A stretch of DNA of 64,000 bases, taken from CAMPJU01 sp036675265. GTDB lineage: Bacteria > Pseudomonadota > Gammaproteobacteria > Xanthomonadales > Xanthomonadaceae. Below the pieces are notes generated by a model. That model worked only from the letters and a program-made list of their open reading frames with translations, was not told the DNA's origin and searched no databases. This document shows, piece by piece, positions 9,783-18,659 of the stretch (positions are counted from its first letter, which is position 1; each line of letters starts with the position of its first letter). The position numbers and the translations under genes were made by a program. The DNA is taken from contig JAKFFJ010000076.1 in assembly GCA_036675265.1 (NCBI GenBank), positions 62,001-126,000 on the forward strand. Reading direction: 5' to 3'.

Positions 9783-10541
9783 TCAGCGCGAGGCGTCGGC
9801 CAGGATCGCCAGGTACGCGCGCACGGTCGCGTCGAGGCCGGCGTGCAGCGCCTCGCCGACCAGCGCATGGCCGATCGAGACCTCCAGCAAGCCCGGCACG
9901 GCGCGTGCAAAGGCGCCCAGGTTGGCCTGGTCCAGGTCATGCCCCGCATTGACCCCGAGGCCCACGGTGCGCGCGAGGCGGGCGGTGTCCACGCACGCGG
10001 CGAGCGCCTCGACGCAGTCGCCGGCGGCATGCGCGGCCGCGTACGGGCCGGTGTACAGCTCGACGCGGTCGGCACCGACCTCGGCCGCGCGCTCGATGCG
10101 CGGGTCGCCCGCGTCCACGAACAGGCTGACCCGGCAGTCCAGCGCCTTCAACGCCGCGACCAGTTCGCGCAAGCGACCCAGGTCGCCACGGAAATCGAAG
10201 CCGTGGTCCGACGTCAGCTGCGCGTCGCTGTCCGGCACCAGTGTCGCCTGCGCCGGCCGCACGGCCTCGCACAACGCCAGGAAGCCGGGATACCCGGCGC
10301 GTGGCGGCGCGAACGGGTTGCCCTCGAGGTTGAATTCGACCCCGCGCAAGCGCGTCAGCGCGGCGAGCGCGTGCACGTCGTCCGCCCGGATGTGCCGCGC
10401 GTCGGGCCGCGGATGCACCGTGATCCCGTGCGCGCCCGCGTCCAGGCAGGCGGTGGCCGCGTGCACCACGTCCGGGGTCGCGCCGCCGCGCGAGTTGCGC
10501 AGCACCGCGACCTTGTTGACGTTGACGCTGAGCAGGGTCAC
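9783..10541 (-). CDS. pdxJ: pyridoxine 5'-phosphate synthase
   Basis: Makes pyridoxine 5'-phosphate from deoxyxylulose 5-phosphate and 3-amino-2-oxopropyl phosphate, the last ring-forming step of DXP-dependent vitamin B6 synthesis. The 252-aa TIM-barrel protein shows the family opening LSVNVNKVAVLRNSRGG, the GAHGITVHPRPDARHI loop with the catalytic His, and VEFNLEGNP. The start is GTG at 10541, overlapping the stop of the upstream small membrane gene (GTGA). From memory, pdxJ follows exbD2 in Xanthomonas campestris; here it is 48 kb away from exbD2. Confidence 0.94.
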   Translation of the reverse strand: MTLLSVNVNKVAVLRNSRGGATPDVVHAATACLDAGAHGITVHPRPDARHIRADDVHALAALTRLRGVEFNLEGNPFAPPRAGYPGFLALCEAVRPAQATLVPDSDAQLTSDHGFDFRGDLGRLRELVAALKALDCRVSLFVDAGDPRIERAAEVGADRVELYTGPYAAAHAAGDCVEALAACVDTARLARTVGLGVNAGHDLDQANLGAFARAVPGLLEVSIGHALVGEALHAGLDATVRAYLAILADASR

Positions 10542-10732
10542 CGGGTGCGCGGCTCGCGGGGCAGCGGGACGTCATTGCGACGCGTGCCCACCCGCGTCGC
10601 ATACAGGCCCATCGCCCAGGCCACCAGCAGGACCAGCGCCGCCAGCAGGCAGGCGACCATCAGCAGCATGGACGGCGTGGTGAGCGCCACCGTGAACGCG
10701 ACCAGCGCCAGCAACAGGTACAACCAGGCCAT
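10538..10732 (-). CDS. small two-helix membrane protein
   Basis: A 64-aa protein starting MAWLYLLLALVAF. Two hydrophobic helices cover almost all of residues 2-50 and a basic tail (RVGTRRND) follows, so the C-terminus is probably cytoplasmic. The ATG at 10732 is preceded by a strong GGGAGG; an in-frame GTG at 10750 is less likely. The stop overlaps the pdxJ GTG by four bases, so the pair is translationally coupled. I do not recognise a family. Confidence 0.7.
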   Translation of the reverse strand: MAWLYLLLALVAFTVALTTPSMLLMVACLLAALVLLVAWAMGLYATRVGTRRNDVPLPREPRTR

Positions 10733-10770
10733 GGGCCACCTCCCGATCACCGGATTCTACGTCGGGAGGC

Positions 10771-12201
10771 CTACAGCAATGGCGACACGAGCCGAGCCAG
10801 TGCCTCCGGCAACCGGTCCCGCCACAGCGGCCGGTGCCGTTCCGCGCGGACGCGCGGCGCCTGCGCGAGGTCGTGCTCCACCAGTCGCGCCAGCGACGCG
10901 GCGATGCCGGCATCCCGGAACAGCACCTGCACCTCGAAGTTGAGCCGGAAACTGCGGTGGTCGAAGTTCGCGCTGCCGATCAGCGCCAGCTCGTCGTCGA
11001 CCAGCAGCGCCTTGCTGTGCATCAGGCGCGGGCCGTATTCGTAGATCTTCACCCCCGCGGCCAGCAGCTCGTCGAAATACGAGCGCGTGGCGTAGGTGAC
11101 CACCCGGCTGTCGCTCATCTTCGGGATGACCAGGCGGACGTCCAGGCCGCCCAGCGCCGCGGAGGTCAGCGCCATCATGCCGGCCTCGCCGGGCACGAAG
11201 TACGGGGTCACCAGCCACACGCGCTTGCGTGCCCCGTGGATCGCGCCGACCAGCAGGCGGTGGATCGCCTCCCAGCGGTTGTCCGGCCCCGACGTCACGA
11301 CCTGCGCGACCACGCTGCCGGCGGCGAGCTGTTCCGGCGCCGGCACCGACGGCACGCGCCGCGTCGCGTACGCCCAGTCGTCCATGAAGACCGCTTCGAG
11401 CACGGCGACGATTTCCCCGGCCAGCCGCAGGTGCAGGTCCCGGTACGCACGGGGGTCGGCGCGGCCGTCCTGCTCGTCGGTGATGTTCATGCCGCCGGTG
11501 TAGGCGACCGCACCATCGATGACCACGATCTTGCGGTGGTTGCGCAGGTTGACCCATGGGCGCCTCCAGAACCGCAGCAGGCGCAGCGGGTGGAACCATG
11601 CGAGCTCGCCGCCGGCCTCGACCAGCGGCCGGAAGAACGCTTCGTCGCACTTCACCGCGCCGACGGCGTCCAGCAGCAGGCGCACCGCGACGCCGGCGCG
11701 CGCGCGCTCCACCAGTGCGTCGCGCATCCTGGTGCCGATCCGGTCCGGGGTCCAGATGTAGTACTCGAGGTGGATGTAGCGACCGGCGGCGGCGATGTCG
11801 GCCAGCAGCGCCTCGTACTTGTCCTCGCCATGGGAGAGCAGGCGCACGTCGGACGCGGTGGTCGGCGCCAGCCCGGTGGTGGCGCGGCCGAGTTCGGCCA
11901 GCTCCCGGCAATCGGCCTCCACCGGGTCGGCGGCATCCGGCAGGCGCGCGCGGCTGCGCTCGCGGCGCAGGCGTTGCCGGTGGATCCGCTGCGGCCCCAG
12001 GAAGTAGTACACGAGGAACCCCAGGTACGGCAGCAGCGCCAGCCCCAGCAGCCAGCTGATCGTCGCGGCCGGCTCGCGCTTCTGCAGCAGGATCCAGCCA
12101 CCGACCCAGAACACGTACACCAGCCAGGCCAGCACCAGCCACAAGGCGAGGTGCTCGACCTGCAGCAGGGCGCGCCAGGCATCCGTGAACGGGTCGGTCA
12201 T
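10771..12201 (-). CDS. cls: cardiolipin synthase (phospholipase D family)
   Basis: Joins two phosphatidylglycerols into cardiolipin at the inner membrane. The 476-aa protein has two N-terminal membrane helices (about residues 15-60), then two phospholipase D domains with complete HxKx4D motifs: HRKIVVID, followed by GAVAYTGGMN, and HSKALLVD, followed by ALIGSANFDHRS. These features and the length fit the ClsA type. A GA-rich Shine-Dalgarno (AGGGAG) lies about 9 nt before the ATG. The gene is divergent from the radical SAM gene, with about 110 bp between them for both promoters. Confidence 0.93.
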   Translation of the reverse strand: MTDPFTDAWRALLQVEHLALWLVLAWLVYVFWVGGWILLQKREPAATISWLLGLALLPYLGFLVYYFLGPQRIHRQRLRRERSRARLPDAADPVEADCRELAELGRATTGLAPTTASDVRLLSHGEDKYEALLADIAAAGRYIHLEYYIWTPDRIGTRMRDALVERARAGVAVRLLLDAVGAVKCDEAFFRPLVEAGGELAWFHPLRLLRFWRRPWVNLRNHRKIVVIDGAVAYTGGMNITDEQDGRADPRAYRDLHLRLAGEIVAVLEAVFMDDWAYATRRVPSVPAPEQLAAGSVVAQVVTSGPDNRWEAIHRLLVGAIHGARKRVWLVTPYFVPGEAGMMALTSAALGGLDVRLVIPKMSDSRVVTYATRSYFDELLAAGVKIYEYGPRLMHSKALLVDDELALIGSANFDHRSFRLNFEVQVLFRDAGIAASLARLVEHDLAQAPRVRAERHRPLWRDRLPEALARLVSPLL

Positions 12202-12312
12202 GCGTGGCGCTCCCTCTCACCTTCGTCGTCCCATGGACCAACAGCCTGAACGAGTCAGGATGTGCGCCGCGTGGTCGCGGACGGTGCGACCGGCGACCGC
12301 TAGGCTAGCCCG

Positions 12313-13419
12313 ATGGAAGATGCACGCAAGGCCCGCGCGCCCATCAAGGGCCGCGGCAGCGCCTCGCACGTGCCCGGCCGATTCGAGAAGACCGCCAGCA
12401 TCGGCGAGGACGACGGCTGGGGCTCGGTGTACGACGCCGCCGTGGTGCCCGGGGAAGACGTCCTCCCGCCACGCCTGGACACCCGGGTGGTGGAGGAGCG
12501 CGCGCGTTCGATCATCAGCCGCAATGCGTCGCCGGATGTCGGCTTCGACCAGTCGATCAACCCGTATCGCGGGTGCGAGCACGGGTGCGTCTACTGTTTC
12601 GCGCGGCCATCGCACGCCTACCTGGACCTGTCGCCCGGGCTGGACTTCGAGACCCGGCTGTTCGCCAAGACCAACGCGGCCGAGCGGCTGCGCCACGCGC
12701 TGGCGAAACCGGGGCACAGGCCGACACCCCTGGCGCTGGGGATCAACACCGACGCCTACCAGCCGATCGAGCGCAAGTACCGGGTGACGCGCGAGGTCCT
12801 GGAAGTGCTGGCGGAGACCAGGCACCCGGTGCACTTCGTGACCAAGGGCGGCCTGATCGAGCGCGACCTGGACCTGCTGGCGCCGATGGCGCGCGACGGG
12901 CTGGTGCAGGTGTCGTTCTCGGTCACCACGCTGGACAACCGGCTGGCGTCCCGGCTCGAACCGCGCGCGACGTCGCCACGCGGCAAGCTGCGGGCGATGC
13001 GGGCGTTGCACGAGGCCGGCGTGCCGGTCGGCGTCATGGTGGCCCCCGTCATCCCGATGGTCACGGACATGGAGCTCGAGCACATCCTGGAGGCCGCGCG
13101 CGAGCACGGCGCGCGGTCGGCCGGCTACGTGCTGCTGCGCCTGCCGCACGAGCTCAAGCAGGTCTGGCGCGAATGGCTGGAGCTTCACTATCCGGACCGC
13201 GCCGCGCACGTGATGAGCCTGGTCCACCAGATGCGCGGCGGCAAGGACTACGACAGTGCCTTCGGCAGCCGCATGCGCGGCGAAGGCCCCTTCGCGGACC
13301 TGCTGAAGCAGCGCTTCCGCAAGGCCCACAAGCGACTGGGCTTCACCCGCATGCCGCCGCTGGACCAGTCGAAGTTCGTCGCGCCGCGCAAGCCGACGCC
13401 CCAGGGCCAGCTCTTCTAG
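12313..13419 (+). CDS. PA0069 family radical SAM protein
   Basis: A 368-aa radical SAM enzyme. The segment INPYRGCEHGCVYCFARPSH carries the iron-sulfur cluster motif as Cys88, Cys92 and Cys95 (C-x3-C-x2-C). The YRGC/YCFAR context and the later ALGINTDAYQPIER and SVTTLD motifs are those of the PA0069/Rv2578c family, which resembles spore photoproduct lyase-like and SplB-related enzymes. The reaction and substrate are not established as far as I know. It stands alone; the stop is followed by a large palindromic repeat that may terminate transcription. Confidence 0.88.
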   Translation: MEDARKARAPIKGRGSASHVPGRFEKTASIGEDDGWGSVYDAAVVPGEDVLPPRLDTRVVEERARSIISRNASPDVGFDQSINPYRGCEHGCVYCFARPSHAYLDLSPGLDFETRLFAKTNAAERLRHALAKPGHRPTPLALGINTDAYQPIERKYRVTREVLEVLAETRHPVHFVTKGGLIERDLDLLAPMARDGLVQVSFSVTTLDNRLASRLEPRATSPRGKLRAMRALHEAGVPVGVMVAPVIPMVTDMELEHILEAAREHGARSAGYVLLRLPHELKQVWREWLELHYPDRAAHVMSLVHQMRGGKDYDSAFGSRMRGEGPFADLLKQRFRKAHKRLGFTRMPPLDQSKFVAPRKPTPQGQLF

Positions 13420-13434
13420 GGCAAGCAAGCGCTT

Positions 13435-13557
13435 TAGCCACAGATTTCACAGATGGCACAGATCAAACTAGAACAGGAGGCGTTGCGCCACATCAGGTAG
13501 CAACACATCCACTCCCGTCGTTTGCTCTATCTGTGTCATCTGTGAAATCCGTGGCTA
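13435..13557. repeat. interspersed palindrome, copy 1 (29-bp arms)
   Basis: The left arm (13435-13463) and right arm (13529-13557) are inverted repeats matching at 27 of 29 positions by my count, with a 65-bp centre. The arms share the core GCCAC(A/G)GATT and CACAGATG. A second copy lies at 52368-52454. It sits between the convergent radical SAM and SLC13-type genes and could act as a bidirectional terminator. No transposase is nearby. Confidence 0.85.
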
Positions 13558-13571
13558 CGCGTTTCGCTCTT

Positions 13572-15377
13572 CTACCCGAACGCAGGGAGCAAGGGCCCGC
13601 CGAGCCAGAGCCAGCGGGTCATCCAGGCGCAGACGACGGCAACGAGGACGGTGAGGGGCAGGCCGATGCGGACGAAATCGGAGAACCGGTACTGGCCCGG
13701 GCCGAGGATCAGCAGGTTGCCGTGGTGGCCGATCGGCGTGAGGAACGCGACCACCGCGCCCAGCGCCGTGCACACCACGAACGGCGTCGGCGGCATCCCC
13801 AGCGATTCGGCCAGCGACACCGCGATCGGCCCGAGCAGCACGGTGGTCGCCGAATCCGACAGCACCTGCGTCAGCAACGACGCGGTCGCGAACATCACCA
13901 GCAGGATCGGCAGCACCGGCCAGTCGCGCACCAGCACCAGCAAGCCGTTGGCCAGCAGTTGCGCGGTGCCGGTCTGTTCCATCGCGATGCCCAGCGGGAT
14001 GACGCCCGCGATCATCACGAACACGCGCACGTCGATGCCGCGGTAGGCCTGGCCGATGTCCACGCAGCGCGTGACCACCATGGCCACCGCGCCGAGCAGG
14101 AAGGCCAGCGGCGCCGGCAGCCATTCCATGACCGTCGCCAGCACGGTCACGCCCAGGATGCCGAGCGCCAGGGGCGCGCGGATCCGGCGGCGCGCCTCGC
14201 CCGCGAATGGCACCAGCATCAGGAAGCCATGGTGCGAGGCCAGTTCCGCGAAACGCGACGGGCGGCCCCACAACAGCAGCAGGTCGCCTTCGCGCAGGCG
14301 CGCATCGGCCAGTCGCCGCGCACGGATGCCTTCGCGCCGCCACAGCCCGGCGATCACCGCGTTGAACCGCCGCGAGAAGTCCAGCTCGCGCATGCTGCGC
14401 CCCAGGAATTCCGAGCCCGGCGCCACGACCGCCTGCACCAGCTGCGGCTCGCCGTCGCCGTCGATGCCGTCGCCGAAGCGCGAGATCGCGTAGAGGTCCA
14501 GGCCGGGATCGTCGTGCAGCGATGCCAGCGCGTCGGCCGACGCTTCCACCAGCAGCACGTCGCCCACCAGCAACGGGCTCTTGTCGGTCAGGTCCTCGCG
14601 CGCCTTGCCGTCGCGCACCCAGCCCAGCAGCCGGAACTTGTCGCCCTGCGCCTTCTGCAGCTCGGCCATCGGGCGCGTGCTCCAGCGCGAGCCCTCCACC
14701 ACCACCAGCTCGGTGCGGTAGCGGTCCAGGCGCAGGTACTCGTCGTCGCCCGCGTCGCCGCCGCGCTTGGGCAGCGTCCAGCGCATCAGCAGCATGTACA
14801 CGACGCCGATCGCCACCAGGGCCAGGCCGATGGGCGTGATCGAGAAGATGCCCAGGCCTTCCGCGCCCGTGCGCTCGAGCAGGTTGTCGGCCAGCAGGAA
14901 CGCGGGCGCGCTGACCAGCGTGAGCGTCGTGCCCAGCGAGGCGGCGAACGACATGGGCATCAGCAGCCGCGACACCGACAACCCGCGCGCCTTGGCGAAC
15001 CGCGTCAGGATCGGCAGCATCATCGCGGTGACCATCACGTGGTGCGTGAACGAGGCCATCGCCGCCACCGCGGGCATCACCACCGCGATCGCGCGCGACT
15101 CGCTCCTGCCGGAGGCCTTGCCGATCCACTGGCCGATCCGCTCGGTGATGCCGGTGGCCGCCAGGCCCCCGGAGATCACGAACACCGCCGCCACGATGAT
15201 CGCCGGCTCGCTGGCGAAGCCCGACAGCGCCTGGTCCGGGTCCAGCACGCCCGACACCACCATGGCCAGCAGCAGCAGCATGGCCGTGACGTCCACGCGC
15301 AGCTTTTCGGTGACGAACAGGTACAGGCCGCCCGCGAGGATCAGCAGGAACAGGACCTGGTCGAGGTTGATCGACAT
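13572..15377 (-). CDS. SLC13/DASS family transporter with two RCK_C (TrkA-C) domains
   Basis: A 601-aa inner-membrane transporter. Hydrophobic helices fill residues 5-200 and 390-600; between them lie two soluble TrkA-C-like domains (about 205-370, with ELVVVEGS and QAVVAPGSEFLGRSM), the layout of the large bacterial SLC13/CitT-related proteins. Helix-hairpin signatures such as SFAASLGTTLTLVSAP and LSDSATTVLLGPIA contain the Ser-Asn/Thr-type motifs of ion-coupled anion transporters. The substrate (dicarboxylate, sulfate or other anion) cannot be told. The ATG at 15377 gives MSINLDQVLF; the longer upstream frame lacks homology. Confidence 0.88.
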   Translation of the reverse strand: MSINLDQVLFLLILAGGLYLFVTEKLRVDVTAMLLLLAMVVSGVLDPDQALSGFASEPAIIVAAVFVISGGLAATGITERIGQWIGKASGRSESRAIAVVMPAVAAMASFTHHVMVTAMMLPILTRFAKARGLSVSRLLMPMSFAASLGTTLTLVSAPAFLLADNLLERTGAEGLGIFSITPIGLALVAIGVVYMLLMRWTLPKRGGDAGDDEYLRLDRYRTELVVVEGSRWSTRPMAELQKAQGDKFRLLGWVRDGKAREDLTDKSPLLVGDVLLVEASADALASLHDDPGLDLYAISRFGDGIDGDGEPQLVQAVVAPGSEFLGRSMRELDFSRRFNAVIAGLWRREGIRARRLADARLREGDLLLLWGRPSRFAELASHHGFLMLVPFAGEARRRIRAPLALGILGVTVLATVMEWLPAPLAFLLGAVAMVVTRCVDIGQAYRGIDVRVFVMIAGVIPLGIAMEQTGTAQLLANGLLVLVRDWPVLPILLVMFATASLLTQVLSDSATTVLLGPIAVSLAESLGMPPTPFVVCTALGAVVAFLTPIGHHGNLLILGPGQYRFSDFVRIGLPLTVLVAVVCAWMTRWLWLGGPLLPAFG

Positions 15378-15490
15378 GGACGCGATGGCGGTGGCCCCGG
15401 GACGGCAGCGGCCATTGTGCCCGCCACCGGCGTGGGCCGCGTTCAGCCCTGCGAATGCGCCTGCACGGGCGTCCTCGTTACACTCGGCCC

Positions 15491-16294
15491 ATGGCGCTCG
15501 CCCACCCCCACCCCGAGCCGCCGCCGGAAGACCCGGGCGTGGACGCGCTCCGGGCACGCCTGGCGGCGCGCGAAGCCGAACTGGCCGAGCTCCGGCGCGA
15601 GTTCGAACAGTTCGCCTATGGCGTTTCCCACGACCTGCGCGCGCCACTGCGGGCGATCGACAGTTTCGGGGTGCTCCTGGGCCGCGCACTCGGCGACGAC
15701 AGCCCGCCGGCAGCGCGCGAACACCTGGCCCGCGTGCTTGGCGCCTCCCGCCGGCTCGGCGGGCTGCTCGAGGCCCTGCTGGACCTGTCCCGGGCCGGGC
15801 GCAACCGCCTGCAGGTGCAGCCGGTGGACATCAGCCTGCTGGCCGAGTGGGCGGCGGCCGAGCTGCAGGAGGCCGAGCCCGGGCGTGAAGCCGTGTTCGA
15901 CATCCAGCCGGGCCTGGCGGCGCACGGCGACGAACCGTTGCTGCGCCACGCGCTGCAGCGGCTGCTGCACAACGCCTGGAAGTTCGCCGAGCCCGGCCAG
16001 CCGGTGCGGATCACGCTGGAAGGCGAGCACGTGGGCGACCGCCTGCACCTGCGCGTCCGTGACGCCGGGCGCGGGTTCGACATGCGATATTCCGAGAAAT
16101 TGTTCACGCCCTTCCAGCGCCTGCACGGGCCGGACGAGGGCGCGGGACACGGCATGGGCCTGGCCATCGCACGCCGCATCATCGAGCGCCACGGCGGCCG
16201 CATCCATGCCGAATCCGCCCCCGGACAGGGCACCACGTTCCACATCGAGCTGCCGGACCATCCGGCGCCCGCGAGTGAGGCACCTGCAACATGA
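15491..16294 (+). CDS. soluble histidine kinase lacking a sensor domain
   Basis: A 267-aa histidine kinase. Residues about 18-42 form a short coiled coil, then HisKA with the phosphoacceptor in YGVSHDLRAPLRAID (His47), then a HATPase domain: N box LLHNAWKF, G1 DAGRGFD, G2 GHGMGLAIARRI. There is no transmembrane helix or PAS/GAF input domain. The kinase core resembles that of bacteriophytochromes and their relatives. ATG at 15491 is chosen because upstream residues are not conserved-looking. Its stop overlaps the ATG of the response regulator (ATGA), so the two are a coupled pair. Confidence 0.88.
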   Translation: MALAHPHPEPPPEDPGVDALRARLAAREAELAELRREFEQFAYGVSHDLRAPLRAIDSFGVLLGRALGDDSPPAAREHLARVLGASRRLGGLLEALLDLSRAGRNRLQVQPVDISLLAEWAAAELQEAEPGREAVFDIQPGLAAHGDEPLLRHALQRLLHNAWKFAEPGQPVRITLEGEHVGDRLHLRVRDAGRGFDMRYSEKLFTPFQRLHGPDEGAGHGMGLAIARRIIERHGGRIHAESAPGQGTTFHIELPDHPAPASEAPAT

Positions 16295-16734
16295 GCCAAA
16301 AGGACATCCTGCTGGTCGAGGACAATCCCGACGACGTCGAGCTGACCCGCATCGCCTTCGCCGAGGCCAAGATCGCCAATGAGCTGGTAGTGGTGAACGA
16401 CGGCGCGCAGGCGCTGGACTATCTGTTCGCGCGCGGCGAATACGCCCACCGCGATCCCGGGGACCTGCCGTCGATCGTGCTGCTCGACCTCAACCTGCCG
16501 AAGGTGGACGGGCGCGAGGTGCTCCAGGCCATCCGCGCCAACGAGGCGACCCGCAGCCTGCCGGTGGTGGTGCTGACCACCAGTGCCGAGCCGTTCGACG
16601 TCGAGGCCAGCTACGCGCTCGGGGTGAACAGCTACATCCAGAAGCCGGTCGATTTCGAGCGGTTCGTGTGGGCGGTGAAGCAGGTGGGGTTGTACTGGCT
16701 GGTGCTGAACCAGCCGGCGCGGACGGCGGTCTGA
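16291..16734 (+). CDS. single-domain response regulator, Rcp1-like
   Basis: A 147-aa stand-alone receiver domain. Acidic pocket residues are in LLVEDNPDDVELT, the phosphoacceptor is Asp66 in VLLDLNLPKVDG, the conserved Thr is in VVLTTS and the Lys in YIQKPVDF. The NPDDVELT and LNLPKVDG signatures are those of the Rcp1 family that partners phytochrome-like kinases. There is no output domain, so it probably works by protein contact or phosphotransfer. Coupled by overlap to the kinase just upstream. Confidence 0.92.
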   Translation: MSQKDILLVEDNPDDVELTRIAFAEAKIANELVVVNDGAQALDYLFARGEYAHRDPGDLPSIVLLDLNLPKVDGREVLQAIRANEATRSLPVVVLTTSAEPFDVEASYALGVNSYIQKPVDFERFVWAVKQVGLYWLVLNQPARTAV

Positions 16735-16776
16735 CCCGGATTCCGGCGCTTTGCGCCTGCATCCGGGCTACCCGGG

Positions 16777-17520
16777 TCATGCGGGTGACGCGGGTCGGCC
16801 GTAGAGCTGCTCGGCGCGCTGGAAGAGGATCCAGCTGGTGGCGATGACCTTGTCGCCGCCCTCGGGGCGATTGCCGCGGTGGGTGTGGGTGAACGCGGTG
16901 GGGGCGATCAGCAGAGTGCCGGCCTTCGGCACGATCCTGCGCTGCTGGAACAGGAACTCGGTTTCGCCGGCCTGGAAGCCGTCGTTGAGGTAGAGGGTCC
17001 ACAGCAGGTGCCGGTGCAGCGTCTCGGCGCTGGCATCGCGCGGATACAGCTCGCAATGCCAGTAGGGATAGCCGCCCCGGCCGGCGGCGTACCGCTGCAG
17101 GTTGATCGCGCCCGGGCGCAGCGTGGCCGCCACCAGGTCGAGCAGGCCGGCGTCGTCGCGCGCGGCGATGTCGTCGGCCGCCAGCCGTCGCGTCTGGCCG
17201 TCCGGCGACGTGTGCTGCAGCATCAGCGGCGAGATCAGCGCCTGCGGGTAGCGACGCAGGTAGTGCAGCAGGCCCTTGAGCACCGCGTCGTTGAGCTGCT
17301 GTTCGATGTCGCGCCACCCGTCCAGCCCGGTGATCGACAGGTCCAGGCTGTCCTTCAGTTCCGGGATGACGCCGCCGCCGACCCGGCCGGGTTGCGCGTT
17401 GCCCGCGGCCGCGAAGCGCTGGACGATCGCCGCGCACGTCGTGCGGTCGAGCGCGCCGTCGAGGACTGCGATGAAGTCGCCTGGATCCCCGCCTTCGCGG
17501 GGATGACGGCCGGGCGCCAT
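16777..17520 (-). CDS. 2OG-Fe(II) oxygenase with a repeat-derived N-terminus
   Basis: A 247-aa protein of the 2-oxoglutarate/Fe(II) dioxygenase fold. HCELYPRD supplies the His-x-Glu ligand pair, HTHRGN carries the distal His, and LLIAPTAFTHTHRG is the typical closing strand. The substrate is unknown. The only in-frame start is ATG at 17520, 4 bp after the fbp stop. The first residues (MAPGRHPREGGDPGD) are translated from a palindromic repeat; recognisable protein starts at about FIAVLDGALD. The gene is probably in one transcript with fbp. Confidence 0.85.
   Translation of the reverse strand: MAPGRHPREGGDPGDFIAVLDGALDRTTCAAIVQRFAAAGNAQPGRVGGGVIPELKDSLDLSITGLDGWRDIEQQLNDAVLKGLLHYLRRYPQALISPLMLQHTSPDGQTRRLAADDIAARDDAGLLDLVAATLRPGAINLQRYAAGRGGYPYWHCELYPRDASAETLHRHLLWTLYLNDGFQAGETEFLFQQRRIVPKAGTLLIAPTAFTHTHRGNRPEGGDKVIATSWILFQRAEQLYGRPASPA
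17481..17507. repeat. REP-like palindrome, copy 1, inside the oxygenase 5' end
   Basis: A copy of the 27-bp element whose core is ATCCCCGC-CTTC-GCGGGGAT. It ends in CTGGAT on one side and GATGAC on the other. It is read in frame as residues 5-13 of the oxygenase. Confidence 0.9.
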
Positions 17521-17524
17521 GCGG

Positions 17525-18604
17525 TCAGGCCGTGACGGCGCCGGCGGGCACGGCGGCGCACGCCGCGTCGTGCTCGTGGTGGTAGCGCACCGCTGTTTCG
17601 ACCTCGCCGCGACTGCCCAGGAACACCGGCACGCGCTGGTGCAGCTGCTCCGGCGCGATGTCCAGGATCCGCCGCCGTCCGTCGCTCACCGCGCCGCCGG
17701 CCTGTTCCACCAGCAGCCCCATCGGGTTGGCCTCGTACATCAGGCGCAACTTGCCCGGCTTGCCGGGATCCTTGCGGTCCCACGGATAGATGAAGATGCC
17801 GCCGCGGGTCAGGATGCGGTGCACGTCCGCGACCATCGACGCGATCCAGCGCATGTTGAAGTCCTTGCCGCGCGGCCCGGTCCTGCCGGCCAGCAGGTCC
17901 TGCACGTAGGCCTGCATCGGCGGTTCCCAGTGCCGCTGGTTCGACATGTTGATCGCGAATTCCTTCGTCTCCCCGGGAATCCGGATGTGCGCCCTGGTGA
18001 GCACGAACGAACCCTGTTCGCGGTCGAGGGTGAACTCGTGCGTGCCGTGGCCGATGGTCAGCACCAGCGTGGTGCTCGGCCCGTAGATGCAGTAGCCGGC
18101 CGCGACCTGCGCGGTGCCGGGCTGCAGGAAGTGGTCGTCGCACGGCGCGCCGACGCCTTCCGGGCAGCGCAGCACCGAGAAGATCGTGCCGACCGACACG
18201 TTGACGTCGATGTTGGAGCTGCCGTCCAGCGGATCGAACAGCAGCAGGTAGTTGCCGCGCGGGAACGCGTCCGGGATCGGCTGGCAGTGCTCCATCTCCT
18301 CCGACGCGCAGGCCGCCAGGTGCCCGCCCCAGGCATTGGCCTCCAGCAGCACGTCATTGGCGATCACGTCGAGCTTCTTCTGCGCCTCGCCCTGCACGTT
18401 GCCCGTGCCGGCATCGCCCAGGACGCCGCCGAGCGCGCCCTTGCCGACCGCCACCGAGATGCGCTTGCACGCGCGCGCCACCACTTCCATCAGCAGGCGC
18501 AGGTCCGGGTTGATGTGGCCGGCGCGCTGCTCCTCGAGGAGGTGGCGGGTGAGGGAGATCGGGTTGGCGGCCATGGCGTCGAAGGAGGGCTTCGGAAACG
18601 CCAT
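17525..18604 (-). CDS. fbp: class I fructose-1,6-bisphosphatase
   Basis: Hydrolyses fructose 1,6-bisphosphate to fructose 6-phosphate, the committed step of gluconeogenesis. The protein shows the metal-binding FDPLDGSSNID motif near residue 124, the upstream ASEEME, and GGIFIYPWDRKDPGKPGKLR before the C-terminal AGGAVSDG. At 359 aa it is slightly longer than the usual 330-340; starting at the internal MAANPISL would give 349. It lies between a 108-aa hypothetical gene (upstream) and the oxygenase (downstream), all on the same strand. Confidence 0.95.
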   Translation of the reverse strand: MAFPKPSFDAMAANPISLTRHLLEEQRAGHINPDLRLLMEVVARACKRISVAVGKGALGGVLGDAGTGNVQGEAQKKLDVIANDVLLEANAWGGHLAACASEEMEHCQPIPDAFPRGNYLLLFDPLDGSSNIDVNVSVGTIFSVLRCPEGVGAPCDDHFLQPGTAQVAAGYCIYGPSTTLVLTIGHGTHEFTLDREQGSFVLTRAHIRIPGETKEFAINMSNQRHWEPPMQAYVQDLLAGRTGPRGKDFNMRWIASMVADVHRILTRGGIFIYPWDRKDPGKPGKLRLMYEANPMGLLVEQAGGAVSDGRRRILDIAPEQLHQRVPVFLGSRGEVETAVRYHHEHDAACAAVPAGAVTA

Positions 18605-18659
18605 ATTGTAGGCCGCGGCCGCCGCTTCGGCCCGGCGCGAAAGCGGGGCCTGGCGGCGC

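Noticed and set aside
13435..13557. Insertion sequence at the 29-bp inverted repeat
   Set aside because: The 65-bp centre cannot encode a transposase and no target duplication is evident; it is recorded as a palindromic repeat instead.
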